The notes beneath the pieces are model-generated. The model ran no database searches. It was not told the origin of the DNA and worked only from the letters and a program-made list of their open reading frames with translations. Below are positions 55,200-63,524 of a stretch of 64,000 nt of DNA, one piece after another. Origin of the DNA: Comamonadaceae bacterium M7527 (GTDB taxonomy: Bacteria; Pseudomonadota; Gammaproteobacteria; Burkholderiales; Burkholderiaceae_C); the NCBI GenBank assembly GCA_021044545.1, contig CP087990.1:2301301-2365300 (forward strand). The letters run 5' to 3'. Made by a program: the position numbers and the translations under genes. Within the stretch, counting starts at the first letter, position 1. The number at the start of each line of letters is the position of its first letter.

Positions 55200-56464
55200 A
55201 GCGTTCTCGCCCTGACATGGCCACCGAGCTTGGACACAGCGTACAGCTGCTGGCGGGCGGGCGGGATTTGTTCCCTGCCATGATCAAGGCCATGGCCAAT
55301 GCTCGCAGCAAGGTACGGCTAGAAACGTATATTTTTGACTTTGACGGCGATGCGCTAAGCGTTGCCCAGGCCTTGGCCGATGCTGCAAGGCGTGGGTTGA
55401 CCGTGCAGGTGGTATTGGATGGTGTGGGTACACCGCATGTGCCGCAGGCGTGGCAGCAGCGGTGGGCGCAAGCGGGTGTGCAGTGGCGCTGGCACGCCCC
55501 CTTGGGGGCCTTTGGTTTGCTCATTCCCAGTCGCTGGCGGCGCTTACACCGCAAGCTGTGTGTGGTGGACGAAGAGCTTGCGTTTTGCGGCGGCATTAAC
55601 GTAGTAGACGATTATTTGGATGTTGCCCTTGGCCCTTTATTGCACCCACGCCTGGACTTTGCTGTGCAAGTGCAAGGCCCTCTGGTGGCGCAGGTGTGCG
55701 AGACCATGCAGCGCCAGTGGCAGCGTTTGCCCATACAACGCTTGTGGCAAGGCCAGCCAAGGCAGGCTGCAAAAGCCGTTAAGGACAGGGCGCAGGTGAT
55801 GTGGCGCGCGGCGGCGGGCCTGATAAGAGGCAAGCTCATCACCAACCCTTACGCCTTTAAGCGATACACGCCCCAGGTTAGCGGCGCGGCCGCACGGCTG
55901 GTGTTGCGTGACAATGCGCGACACCGTCACGACATTGAAAAGGCTTATTTGCAAGCCATTGCCAACGCGCGAACAGACGTGTGGATGGCCATGGCTTACT
56001 TTGTGCCCGGGGCCAAAATACGCCGTGCCATGTACGCAGCTGCCGCCAGGGGCGTCGCGATTCATGTCGTGGTGCAAGGGCGGTACGAAAATTTCATGCA
56101 GTTTCGGGCGGCTAGGCCCATATACAAACGCCTGGCTGCGGCCGGTATCGCGTTGGCGCATTATTCACCCAGTGCCTTGCACGCCAAAGTTGCGGTGGTG
56201 GACGGGCAGTGGGCCACTGTGGGGTCTAGCAACCTGGACCCACTGAGCTTGCTATTGGCCAAGGAAGCCAATATTGAAGTGAGCGACAGGGAATTTGCCC
56301 AGGACTTGCGCGACAGGTTGCAAACCATTTGGGCGCACAGCGAAACGGTGACGCTGAGCCTGGCGCGCGAGACGGGTTGGCGCGGTTGGTGGGAGCGCGG
56401 TCTGGACGCCATGGCCTTTGCACTGATGCGCACCGCGCTGTGGCTGACCGGGCACACTTACTAG
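55196..56464 (+). CDS. clsB: Cardiolipin synthase ClsB-type (phospholipase D family)
   Basis: 422 residues from GTG 55196 (ATG 55217 is an alternative). Two HKD motifs: HRKLCVVDEELAFCGGIN and HAKVAVVDGQWATVGSSNLD. It joins phosphatidylglycerol with a second phospholipid to make cardiolipin. No N-terminal membrane helices, as in ClsB and ClsC rather than ClsA. The start overlaps the short remnant frame. Confidence 0.93.
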   Translation: MKRSRPDMATELGHSVQLLAGGRDLFPAMIKAMANARSKVRLETYIFDFDGDALSVAQALADAARRGLTVQVVLDGVGTPHVPQAWQQRWAQAGVQWRWHAPLGAFGLLIPSRWRRLHRKLCVVDEELAFCGGINVVDDYLDVALGPLLHPRLDFAVQVQGPLVAQVCETMQRQWQRLPIQRLWQGQPRQAAKAVKDRAQVMWRAAAGLIRGKLITNPYAFKRYTPQVSGAAARLVLRDNARHRHDIEKAYLQAIANARTDVWMAMAYFVPGAKIRRAMYAAAARGVAIHVVVQGRYENFMQFRAARPIYKRLAAAGIALAHYSPSALHAKVAVVDGQWATVGSSNLDPLSLLLAKEANIEVSDREFAQDLRDRLQTIWAHSETVTLSLARETGWRGWWERGLDAMAFALMRTALWLTGHTY

Positions 56465-56614
56465 CGACCAGACACGCTGGTCAATGCCCTTAGCCTATCT
56501 GTGGCCGCTTGAACCTGGCCACCGGTTTGGCTGTTGGGGGGTGATACGATTTGGGCATTGAATGTAGACTTGCGGGTCATCCGCCACGATCTGCACCTTT
56601 TTAGCGCACCAACA

Positions 56615-57322
56615 ATGACCCAACTTATGAACCCAGAAGACGAAGGCGTACCGGTATCGGTCAAGATTCGTGAGCGCTTAAAGGCCAATCGCCAGCGTTT
56701 TCACTCCAATGACAACATCTCCAGCGTCATCAGGCCCGGTGAGTTAGACGCCTTGCTGGACGAGGTCTCTGAAAAGATGCAAGGCGTGCTGGACGCCATG
56801 GTGATAGATACCGAGAATGACCACAACACGGGCGACACCGCCAGGCGCGTGGCCAAAATGTACCTCAAAGAGGTGTTTAACGGGCGCTATGTGCCTGCGC
56901 CAGCCATCACAGAGTTTCCCAATGCTGAGCATTTGAACGAGCTGATGATCGTGGGCCCCATCACCGTGCGCAGCGCTTGTAGCCACCACTTGTGTCCGGT
57001 TATTGGCCAAGTGTATATAGGCATATTGCCCAACGAACACACCAACGTGATTGGCCTGTCCAAGTACGCGCGTTTGGCCGAGTGGGTCATGGGCCGGCCG
57101 CAAATTCAAGAAGAAGCGGTGGTTCAGCTGGCCGATTTGATACAAGAAAAAACGCAGCCCGACGGCTTGGCCATAGTGATGGAAGCCAGTCACTTTTGCA
57201 TGGGCTGGCGTGGTGTGAAAGATATGGACAGCAAAATGATCAACTCCGTGATGCGCGGTGTGTTTTTGAAAGACACCAATTTGCGCCGCGAGTTTTTGTC
57301 TCTCATTCCCAGGAAGGTGTAA
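56615..57322 (+). CDS. folE: GTP cyclohydrolase I, FolE1
   Basis: 235 residues from ATG 56615. EDNHNTGDTARRVAKMY-like TENDHNTGDTARRVAKMYLK, the zinc ligands in VRSACSHHLCPVIGQVYIG (Cys and His) and ASHFCMGWRGVKD (Cys), and KMINSVMRGVFLKDTN. It makes 7,8-dihydroneopterin triphosphate, the first folate intermediate. It lies 150 bases after clsB and is followed by a BLUF gene after three bases. Confidence 0.96.
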   Translation: MTQLMNPEDEGVPVSVKIRERLKANRQRFHSNDNISSVIRPGELDALLDEVSEKMQGVLDAMVIDTENDHNTGDTARRVAKMYLKEVFNGRYVPAPAITEFPNAEHLNELMIVGPITVRSACSHHLCPVIGQVYIGILPNEHTNVIGLSKYARLAEWVMGRPQIQEEAVVQLADLIQEKTQPDGLAIVMEASHFCMGWRGVKDMDSKMINSVMRGVFLKDTNLRREFLSLIPRKV

Positions 57323-57325
57323 GTC

Positions 57326-57751
57326 ATGTTGGTTAGACTTTTATACGTTAGCCGCGCGGTAGACAAAAACGCGCAAGGTGCCATTGAATCCATATTGAGT
57401 GCCTCACGTGGGCACAACATCAGCAACGGTATTACTGGCATCTTGTGCTACGGCGGCGATATGTTTTTGCAAGCCATCGAAGGCGGTCGCGAAGCCGTCA
57501 ACGAGCTGTACAACCACATTACCAAAGACCCGCGCCACAAGGACGTGGTGGTGTTGCACTACCAAGAAATCCGTGAGCGCCGCTTTGGCGGCTGGACCAT
57601 GGGTCAAGTGAATCTGGCCAAGCTCAACACATCCATTGTGTTGAAGTACTCCGAACGCCCCGAGTTCGACCCTTATTCTGTGTCAGGCGAGGTGTCTTTG
57701 GCGCTGCTTGAAGAGTTGATGGCCACAGCATCCATTATTGGCCGCGCCTAA
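57326..57751 (+). CDS. BLUF-domain blue-light photoreceptor
   Basis: 141 residues. The BLUF signature is complete: Tyr7 (VRLLYVSRA), Asn31 (SRGHNISNGITGILCY), Gln49 (GDMFLQAIEGGREAVNELYN), and Trp90-Thr-Met92 (RRFGGWTMGQVNL). BLUF domains bind FAD and rearrange hydrogen bonds around Gln and Tyr under blue light. The C-terminus of about 45 residues holds no known output domain, so it is a short PixD/SlrA-type protein acting through partners. It starts three bases after folE; no obvious partner (EAL or response regulator) is near. Confidence 0.94.
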   Translation: MLVRLLYVSRAVDKNAQGAIESILSASRGHNISNGITGILCYGGDMFLQAIEGGREAVNELYNHITKDPRHKDVVVLHYQEIRERRFGGWTMGQVNLAKLNTSIVLKYSERPEFDPYSVSGEVSLALLEELMATASIIGRA

Positions 57752-57782
57752 GCGCGCCGGCCGGTCCACAGGTTGTCAGGCG

Positions 57783-58604
57783 GTGCTGCTGGGTTGTGAT
57801 TTTTCAAGTGCTCCCAGCAAACGCAAACCCAACGTCCTGGCTTGGGGTCAGCTGCGTCGCGGTGTGGTCACACTCAGTCACCTTGAGCTGTGTGCCACGT
57901 TGGCAGACACTGAACAAGCCCTGGTGGCCCAGGCGCAGTGGACAGGTGGTTTTGATTTGCCGTTTGGCTTGCCGCGTGAGCTGGTCCAAACGCTGGGCTG
58001 GCCCACACAGTGGCCTGCACTGATGGCCCACTACCAAAGTCTCAGTCGTGAGGCCATTCGAGACGCTTTTGCGGGCTTTTGTGATGCCAGACCGGTGGGC
58101 GGCAAATTTGCCCACCGTGCCACAGACAAGCCAGCCGGCTCAAGCCCATCCATGAAGTGGGTTAACCCACCAGTCGCCTTTATGCTGCATGCAGGCGTGC
58201 CGCTGCTGCAGCGGGCAGGCGCTGCTTTCCCGGGGCTGCAGCCAGCTGCTGCTATGGGGCACAAGGTGGCATTAGAGGCTTATCCGGGCATGCTGGCACG
58301 CGAATGCGTGGGGACAAGCAGTTACAAAAGCGACACGCCAGCTAAACAAGACGCGCCCAGACTGCTGGCTCGCAAAGACATCATCACGCGCCTGGAGGCA
58401 GGCCATACCAAGCTGGGTTTGCGTCTGCGCGTGAGTCACGCCCAGCGTGATGCAGTAGTCGCTGACGGTAAAGGCGACGCTTTGGATGCACTGATGTGCT
58501 TGATGCAAGCAGCGTGGGCGCAGCTGCAGCATGACAACGGCCACCACTGCTACGGCTTACCTGCTGACCTTGACCCACTTGAGGGCTGGATTGTTAGCGC
58601 TTAA
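57783..58604 (+). CDS. DUF429 family protein
   Basis: 273 residues from GTG 57783; the frame is open to a TTG at 57738. The start LLGCDFSSAPSKRKPNVLAW and the FDLPFGLPRELVQTLGW segment match the DUF429 family (predicted RNase H-like nuclease fold). The acidic residues in GCDFSS, FDLPFG and DGKGDALDALMCL suit a metal-dependent nuclease, but this is not proven. The end overlaps the next gene. Confidence 0.8.
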   Translation: MLLGCDFSSAPSKRKPNVLAWGQLRRGVVTLSHLELCATLADTEQALVAQAQWTGGFDLPFGLPRELVQTLGWPTQWPALMAHYQSLSREAIRDAFAGFCDARPVGGKFAHRATDKPAGSSPSMKWVNPPVAFMLHAGVPLLQRAGAAFPGLQPAAAMGHKVALEAYPGMLARECVGTSSYKSDTPAKQDAPRLLARKDIITRLEAGHTKLGLRLRVSHAQRDAVVADGKGDALDALMCLMQAAWAQLQHDNGHHCYGLPADLDPLEGWIVSA

Positions 58605-59115
58605 ACGCGGCTTGCTGCTTGCCGCATTGATGGCGTGTGGCTTTGCATGGGCTGAACGTGCGCCGCCCTTTGTCGTGGCGCAAGCTGTTCGCGTGTACGA
58701 CGGCGACTCTGCCTGGTTAAAGCCCTGGGGAGATGCGGCCCGCCAACAGCGCCACAAATGGGTGGTGCGACTGCAAGGTATTGATGCGCCAGAGTTGTGC
58801 CAAGACTTTGGTGTTGCATCCCAACAGGCACTGGCAGTGCACTTGGCCGGGCAGCGTTTGGGTGTGACTTGGCTGGGCAAAGACACCTATGGTCGGTGGC
58901 TGGTAAGGCTAAGCCTCCTGGACCACGCAGGTAATCCTGATGTTGGGCGGTGGATGGTTTCCAAAGGCTATGCATGGGCCTACCGTTTTAAAGGCGACGC
59001 CGGGCCCTATGAGTCTGCGCAGCAAGCCGCCCAATTGCAAGGCTTGGGCTTGTTCGCCAACCCCAAGGCCGTTGAACCTCGGGCGTTTCGGCGCAAGAAT
59101 GGCCGCTGCCGTTAG
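58591..59115 (+). CDS. Exported thermonuclease-like (SNase) protein
   Basis: 174 residues from a TTG at 58591 with GAGGG five bases upstream; no good ATG. Signal peptide (LKRGLLLAALMACGFAWA), then an SNase OB-fold: AVRVYDGDSAW, VVRLQGIDAPELCQDFG with catalytic Arg and Asp, TYGRWLVRLSL and RWMVSKGYAWAYRF. It degrades DNA and RNA outside the cytoplasm. The start overlaps the DUF429 gene by 14 bases. Confidence 0.85.
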   Translation: MLALKRGLLLAALMACGFAWAERAPPFVVAQAVRVYDGDSAWLKPWGDAARQQRHKWVVRLQGIDAPELCQDFGVASQQALAVHLAGQRLGVTWLGKDTYGRWLVRLSLLDHAGNPDVGRWMVSKGYAWAYRFKGDAGPYESAQQAAQLQGLGLFANPKAVEPRAFRRKNGRCR

Positions 59116-59119
59116 CTGC

Positions 59120-59860
59120 TCAGCCGCAGACTTCGCACCCCAACCGCTTAGCCACACGCATACGCTCTACATGGGTGCCTTGCGCTTGTATGAGCAGTAG
59201 CTCTCCCGCCAAGCGGCTTTGGCCTAGCAACACCTGCAAGGTCTCGCTGGCTTGCATGCTGCCGACTATTCCCACCAGTGGGGCAAACACGCCCATGCTC
59301 GCGCAGCTGGCCTCACCCGGCGGCTGGTGGCTTGGGAATACACAGGCGTAGCAGGGGCTTTGGGGCTGGCGCGTGTCAAACACGCTCAGTTGCCCCGCCA
59401 TTTGAATGGCTGAGCCGCTGACGAGGGGCTTGCCAGCTGCAACGCAGGCCGCGTTGATGCTTTGACGAGTTGCAAAGTTGTCGGTGCAATCAACCACGGC
59501 GTCAAAGCCTGCGACGCTGGCTTTAAGCCAGCAGTCATCAGCACGTTGGTGCAGGGCTAGTACGTCGCAGTCTGGGTTGATGGCCGCAATGGCGTGCGCA
59601 CCTGAAACAACTTTGGGCTGGCCAATGCGCTCGGTGGTGTGGGCAATCTGACGTTGCAAGTTGGTCAGGTCCACCACGTCGTCATCTATGAGTGTGAGGT
59701 GGCCCACACCTGAGCTGGCCAGGTACAAGGCTGCGGCACTACCCAGGCCGCCCATGCCTACCACCAACACGCGGCTGGCCAGCAGCGTTTGCTGTCCTTC
59801 AACGTCAATATGGGCTAGCAAAAGGTGGCGCGCATAGCGGCTTAGTTGTTGATCGTCCAT
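59120..59860 (-). CDS. moeB: MoeB/ThiF-type adenylyltransferase
   Basis: 246 residues, E1-like. ATP site VLVVGMGGLGSAAALYLASS, IDDDVVDLTNLQRQIAHTTE (Asn and Arg conserved), VDCTDNFATRQSINAAC and zinc-binding CYACVFP and CEVCG at the end. It adenylates the C-terminus of a small sulphur carrier, MoaD or ThiS. Neither carrier gene is near, so MoeB is favoured over ThiF only by context (next to ctpA and gpmA) and length. Confidence 0.9.
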   Translation of the reverse strand: MDDQQLSRYARHLLLAHIDVEGQQTLLASRVLVVGMGGLGSAAALYLASSGVGHLTLIDDDVVDLTNLQRQIAHTTERIGQPKVVSGAHAIAAINPDCDVLALHQRADDCWLKASVAGFDAVVDCTDNFATRQSINAACVAAGKPLVSGSAIQMAGQLSVFDTRQPQSPCYACVFPSHQPPGEASCASMGVFAPLVGIVGSMQASETLQVLLGQSRLAGELLLIQAQGTHVERMRVAKRLGCEVCG

Positions 59861-59900
59861 AAGCTATGCCGGCCTGCGTGCTACCACTGTGGAGTCGCCG

Positions 59901-61346
59901 TTATTCAGTTTGTGACGTTTCGCGCGCCTTAAGCGTTTTGCTCACGGCCACCGGCTTACCCTCAAGGTGGTTGATGGCTTGAATCAGTCGGAAGTCCTCT
60001 TTGCTGCCGTACTCAGGGATTAAGCGCTCACCAGGGTTCTCACGCTGGCGCTCTTCCAGTCTGGCTTGCGCAGCCTCGCGGGCTTTTTCCCGCTTGGCTG
60101 CCGCTGCAGGGTCTTCAACACCGTTTTCCAGGTGCTTGTTCAAGTCGGCTTCGCGGGTAGACAGGGCGGCCAGCAGATTGCCTTCCCGCGTTTCGTCTAC
60201 CAATACGTCTGGCACTATGCCTTTGGCTTGTATGGATCTGCCATTGGGCGTGTAGTAGCGCGCGGTGGTGATTTTTAGACCAGTGTCTGGGCCCAAAGCA
60301 CGCACAGTTTGCACAGAGCCCTTGCCAAAGGTTTGGTTGCCCATGATGGTGGCGCGTTTGTAGTCTTGCAGTGCACCAGCCACGATTTCGCTGGCAGAGG
60401 CTGAGCCTTCGTTGACCAACACCACCATAGGCACTTTCTTGAACAAGCCATTGGTGCGTTTATCCAACTGCGTCAGAGGGTCGGCACCACCTCTGCGCCA
60501 GTAGTAGCGCGGGTTGGCTTGGAAGACGTAACGGCTCTCGGCCAGCTGACCGTTGGTCGACACCACTGGTACATCAGCCGGCAAGAAGGTGGCAGACACT
60601 GCCACAGCGGCGTCCAGCAAGCCGCCGGGGTCGTTACGCAAGTCAAGTACTAGGCCACGCATGTTGGGTGATGCGGTGGCCAATTCTTGCAGCTTGGCGG
60701 CAAAGTCGCCTACCGTGCGGTCTTGGAACTGGCTGATGCGTATCCACGCGTAGCCGTTGTCCAAGGTCTTGCCCTTCACGCTGCGCGTCACGATGCGCGC
60801 GCGGGTGATGGTAACGCTGAATGACTTGTTGTCGGCACGGCGCAATATTTGCAAACGCACCTGCGTGCCGGGCTCGCCGCGCATGCGTTTGACGGCCTCG
60901 GTGATGGTTAAACCTTTGACGGGTGTGTCGTCAATTTTGGTGATCAGGTCGTTGGTAATCAGGCCAGCGGCGGCGGCAGGTGAGTCCTCAATGGGAGACA
61001 CGACTTTCACCAAGCCGTCTTCCATGGTGATTTCTATGCCAACGCCCACAAATGCGCCTGACGTGCCTTCGCGGAATTCTTTCCACGCTTTTTTGTCGTA
61101 GTAGGCTGAGTGCGGGTCAAGACCGGTGACCATGCCGGAAATCGCATCTGTGATGAGCTTTTTCTCGTCTGTGGGCTCCACGTAGTCGCTCTTGATCATG
61201 CTGAAAACGGCAGCAAGTTGCTGCAGTTCTTCCAGTGGCAGTGGCGTGATGTTGTTGCGTGCAACAGCTTGCAGTTGGATGGTTGTCAATGCACCAGCCA
61301 TCGCGCCAATGGCCACCCAGCTTGCAATTTTGAGCTTATGCCCCAT
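59901..61346 (-). CDS. ctpA: S41 carboxyl-terminal processing protease (Ctp)
   Basis: 481 residues. Signal anchor (KIASWVAIGAMAGALTTIQL), PDZ domain at about 85-170 (VSPIEDSPAAAAGLITNDLI), then the S41 domain with DLRNDPGGLLDAAVAVSATF, catalytic Ser in VLVNEGSASASEIVAGALQD and Lys in FGKGSVQTV. It is periplasmic and degrades or trims cell-envelope proteins. Between gpmA and moeB on the same strand, as is usual in Burkholderiales. Confidence 0.95.
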   Translation of the reverse strand: MGHKLKIASWVAIGAMAGALTTIQLQAVARNNITPLPLEELQQLAAVFSMIKSDYVEPTDEKKLITDAISGMVTGLDPHSAYYDKKAWKEFREGTSGAFVGVGIEITMEDGLVKVVSPIEDSPAAAAGLITNDLITKIDDTPVKGLTITEAVKRMRGEPGTQVRLQILRRADNKSFSVTITRARIVTRSVKGKTLDNGYAWIRISQFQDRTVGDFAAKLQELATASPNMRGLVLDLRNDPGGLLDAAVAVSATFLPADVPVVSTNGQLAESRYVFQANPRYYWRRGGADPLTQLDKRTNGLFKKVPMVVLVNEGSASASEIVAGALQDYKRATIMGNQTFGKGSVQTVRALGPDTGLKITTARYYTPNGRSIQAKGIVPDVLVDETREGNLLAALSTREADLNKHLENGVEDPAAAAKREKAREAAQARLEERQRENPGERLIPEYGSKEDFRLIQAINHLEGKPVAVSKTLKARETSQTE

Positions 61347-61445
61347 GGTTCAAAACCTTGTAAAAATTCACTTTTTCCACTATACACCGCCCTGCAAGTC
61401 CCGCAGGGCAGTGCTGGCTTGACGCACGCCACCGTCTCATGTGGC

Positions 61446-62189
61446 CTAGGCTTTGCCCTGACTGGCTACAGCGGCGCTGGCCGCTTGCACGGCCACTTGG
61501 TCGCCCAGATAACGCTTGCCAATGGGCTTTAGGTCGGCGTCCAGGGTGTACAACAGCGGTATGCCGTTGGGGATGTTCACACCCACAATGTCGTCGTCGG
61601 AAATGTTGTCCAGGTGTTTTACCAAGGCGCGAATGCTGTTGCCGTGCGCAGCCACCACAATACGTTTGCCCGCTTTGATGGCCGGGGCCATAGACTCGTC
61701 CCAAAACGGCAACACCCTTGCTACCGTGTCTTTCAGGCACTCGGTCAGTGGGATGTCGTTGGGGTTTAGGCGCTTGTAGCGCAGGTCGCCGCGTTCGCTG
61801 CGCGGGTCTGTGGCCTCAAGCGCGGGCGGTGGCGTGTCAAAGCTGCGGCGCCACACCAACACCTGTTCGTCGCCAAACTGTTTGGCGGTTTCGCTTTTGT
61901 TCAGACCTTGTAAAGCGCCGTAGTGGCGCTCGTTGAGTCGCCAGGCGTTGACCACTGGCAGCCATGTGCGATCCATGCTGTCCAGGCAGTGCCACAGTGT
62001 GTGGGTGGCGCGTTTGAGCATGCTGGTGTAGGCCACATCGAAGTCAAAGCCCTCAGCTGCTAGCAAGCGCCCAGCCTCTTTGGCTTGGGCAATACCGGTG
62101 TCGGTTAGGGGCACATCGGTCCAACCGGTAAAGCGGTTCTCTAAGTTCCAAGTCGATTCACCGTGTCGTATTAAAACCAGTTGGTACAT
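61446..62189 (-). CDS. gpmA: 2,3-bisphosphoglycerate-dependent phosphoglycerate mutase
   Basis: 247 residues from ATG 62189. The RHGE motif in LVLIRHGESTWNLENRFTGW, catalytic His in VVAAHGNSIRALVKHLD, and NERHYGALQGLNKSETAKQF. It interconverts 3- and 2-phosphoglycerate in glycolysis. Divergent from the rhodanese gene; upstream of ctpA. Confidence 0.97.
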   Translation of the reverse strand: MYQLVLIRHGESTWNLENRFTGWTDVPLTDTGIAQAKEAGRLLAAEGFDFDVAYTSMLKRATHTLWHCLDSMDRTWLPVVNAWRLNERHYGALQGLNKSETAKQFGDEQVLVWRRSFDTPPPALEATDPRSERGDLRYKRLNPNDIPLTECLKDTVARVLPFWDESMAPAIKAGKRIVVAAHGNSIRALVKHLDNISDDDIVGVNIPNGIPLLYTLDADLKPIGKRYLGDQVAVQAASAAVASQGKA

Positions 62190-62281
62190 GTTTATCCCTA
62201 AAAACAATCAAAAAAATGGTGCGGCGCACGTGCGCGACGCTTTGCATTTTAGAATCTATGCATTCTTTGAAAGGCGATACC

Positions 62282-62692
62282 GTGAGTTTTATTGTTGAGA
62301 ACTGGATGTTGTTTGCGTTGGCCTTGGCCTCGGGCGCGATGTTGTTGTGGCCCTCCGTGAATGGCGGCGCAGGCCAAAGCGCGCTGGGTGTCAACGCTGT
62401 GGTGCAGCTGATGAACAAAGAAAAAGCCGTGGTGGTAGACGTTTGTACAACCGATGAATACGCCAAGGGCCATATTGTGGGCGCCAAGAACGTGCCGCTA
62501 GACAAGCTGGAAGCTGCGTTGGCCGACAGCGTCAAAAACAAGCAGTCACCCGTTGTGTTGGTCTGTGCCAGTGGCGCGCGCTCCAACCGTGCGGTGGCAA
62601 CTGCCAAAAAACTGGGCTTTGAGCGCGTCTATTCACTCACAGGCGGCATGGGCGCTTGGCGTGAAGCCAGCCTGCCAGTGGAAAAAGCGTAA
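62282..62692 (+). CDS. Membrane-anchored rhodanese-like protein (YibN-like)
   Basis: 136 residues from GTG 62282, chosen for GAAAGG eight bases before it; ATG 62258 would add eight residues. A single N-terminal membrane helix (about 6-25) then a rhodanese domain with catalytic Cys in VVLVCASGARSNRAVATAKK. YibN in E. coli occupies the same place before grxC-secB-gpsA. Sulphurtransferase activity is plausible, substrate unknown. Confidence 0.9.
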   Translation: MSFIVENWMLFALALASGAMLLWPSVNGGAGQSALGVNAVVQLMNKEKAVVVDVCTTDEYAKGHIVGAKNVPLDKLEAALADSVKNKQSPVVLVCASGARSNRAVATAKKLGFERVYSLTGGMGAWREASLPVEKA

Positions 62693-62728
62693 CAATTTAA
62701 GCTTGTTCATTTACCGCTGAGCGTTGTT

Positions 62729-62986
62729 ATGGCCCAAGTCACCATGTATTCCACTGGCTACTGCCCTTTTTGTATCAGGGCCAAGCAGCTGCTGGCACAA
62801 AGAGGGGTGGGCGATCTCAATGAAATCCGTGTTGATCAGGATCCCGCTCAGCGCGCGGTGATGATGGACTTGTCAGGGCGACGCACGGTGCCGCAGATTT
62901 TTATTGGTGAGCGCCATGTGGGCGGCTGCGACGACTTGTTTGATCTGGACCAGGCCGGCGAGCTGCTCGCCTTGCTTCAGGCCTAA
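62729..62986 (+). CDS. grxC: Glutaredoxin 3
   Basis: 85 residues. Active site CPFC in STGYCPFCIRAKQLLAQRGV, then RRTVPQIFIGERHVGGCDDL with cis-proline and GG. A dithiol glutaredoxin that reduces disulphides using glutathione. Position before secB is as in E. coli. Confidence 0.97.
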   Translation: MAQVTMYSTGYCPFCIRAKQLLAQRGVGDLNEIRVDQDPAQRAVMMDLSGRRTVPQIFIGERHVGGCDDLFDLDQAGELLALLQA

Positions 62987-63061
62987 GTTTGCCAAGGGTT
63001 TGCGTTGCCGGGCTGCCATAATAGGCAGCTTTGCAACACACTCAACTCACAGGCAACCAAC

Positions 63062-63517
63062 ATGGCAGACGAGCAAAGCAGCAACCCTACCTTTCAAATC
63101 CAACGCGTCTATTTGAAAGAAGCGTCGCTGGAGCAGCCTAATTCACCCGCTATCTTTCTCGAGCAAGAGACGCCCAACGTCGATGTGCAGCTGGGTGTAG
63201 AGGCTCAAAATCTGGCCGATGGTATTTTCGAAGTCGCCGTCACTGCCACCGTCACCACCAAAGTCAGCGACAAAGTCATGTTTCTGGTGGAGTGCAAGCA
63301 GGCCGCTATTTTTGAAATCCGCGACTTGCCACAAGAACAGATGGACGGCATTTTGGGTGTGGCTTGTCCGCAAATCATTTACCCCTACCTACGTGGCAAC
63401 GTCTCAGACATAGTCACGCGCGCGGGCTTCCCGCCTGTGCATTTGTCTGAAATCAACTTCCAAGCCATGTACGAGCAGCAACGCAGCGCTCGAGAAGGCT
63501 CGGCAACGGTTCAGTAA
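63062..63517 (+). CDS. secB: Protein-export chaperone SecB
   Basis: 151 residues from ATG 63062. FQIQRVYLKEASLEQPNSPA and IFLEQETPNVDVQLGVEAQN open the domain, followed by FLVECKQAAIFEI and CPQIIYPYLRGNVSDIVTRA, GFPPVHLSEINFQAMYEQQ. SecB keeps precursors unfolded and delivers them to SecA. Confidence 0.98.
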   Translation: MADEQSSNPTFQIQRVYLKEASLEQPNSPAIFLEQETPNVDVQLGVEAQNLADGIFEVAVTATVTTKVSDKVMFLVECKQAAIFEIRDLPQEQMDGILGVACPQIIYPYLRGNVSDIVTRAGFPPVHLSEINFQAMYEQQRSAREGSATVQ

Positions 63518-63524
63518 GTCTGCG

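Noticed and set aside
61389..61409. GCCCTGC-N7-GCAGGGC hairpin between gpmA and ctpA as a terminator
   Set aside because: No T run on the transcribed strand; may be a weak intercistronic structure only.
62224..62235. 12-bp palindrome GCGCACGTGCGC between gpmA and the rhodanese gene
   Set aside because: GC-rich palindromes of this size are expected by chance at this composition; no second copy or promoter alignment seen.
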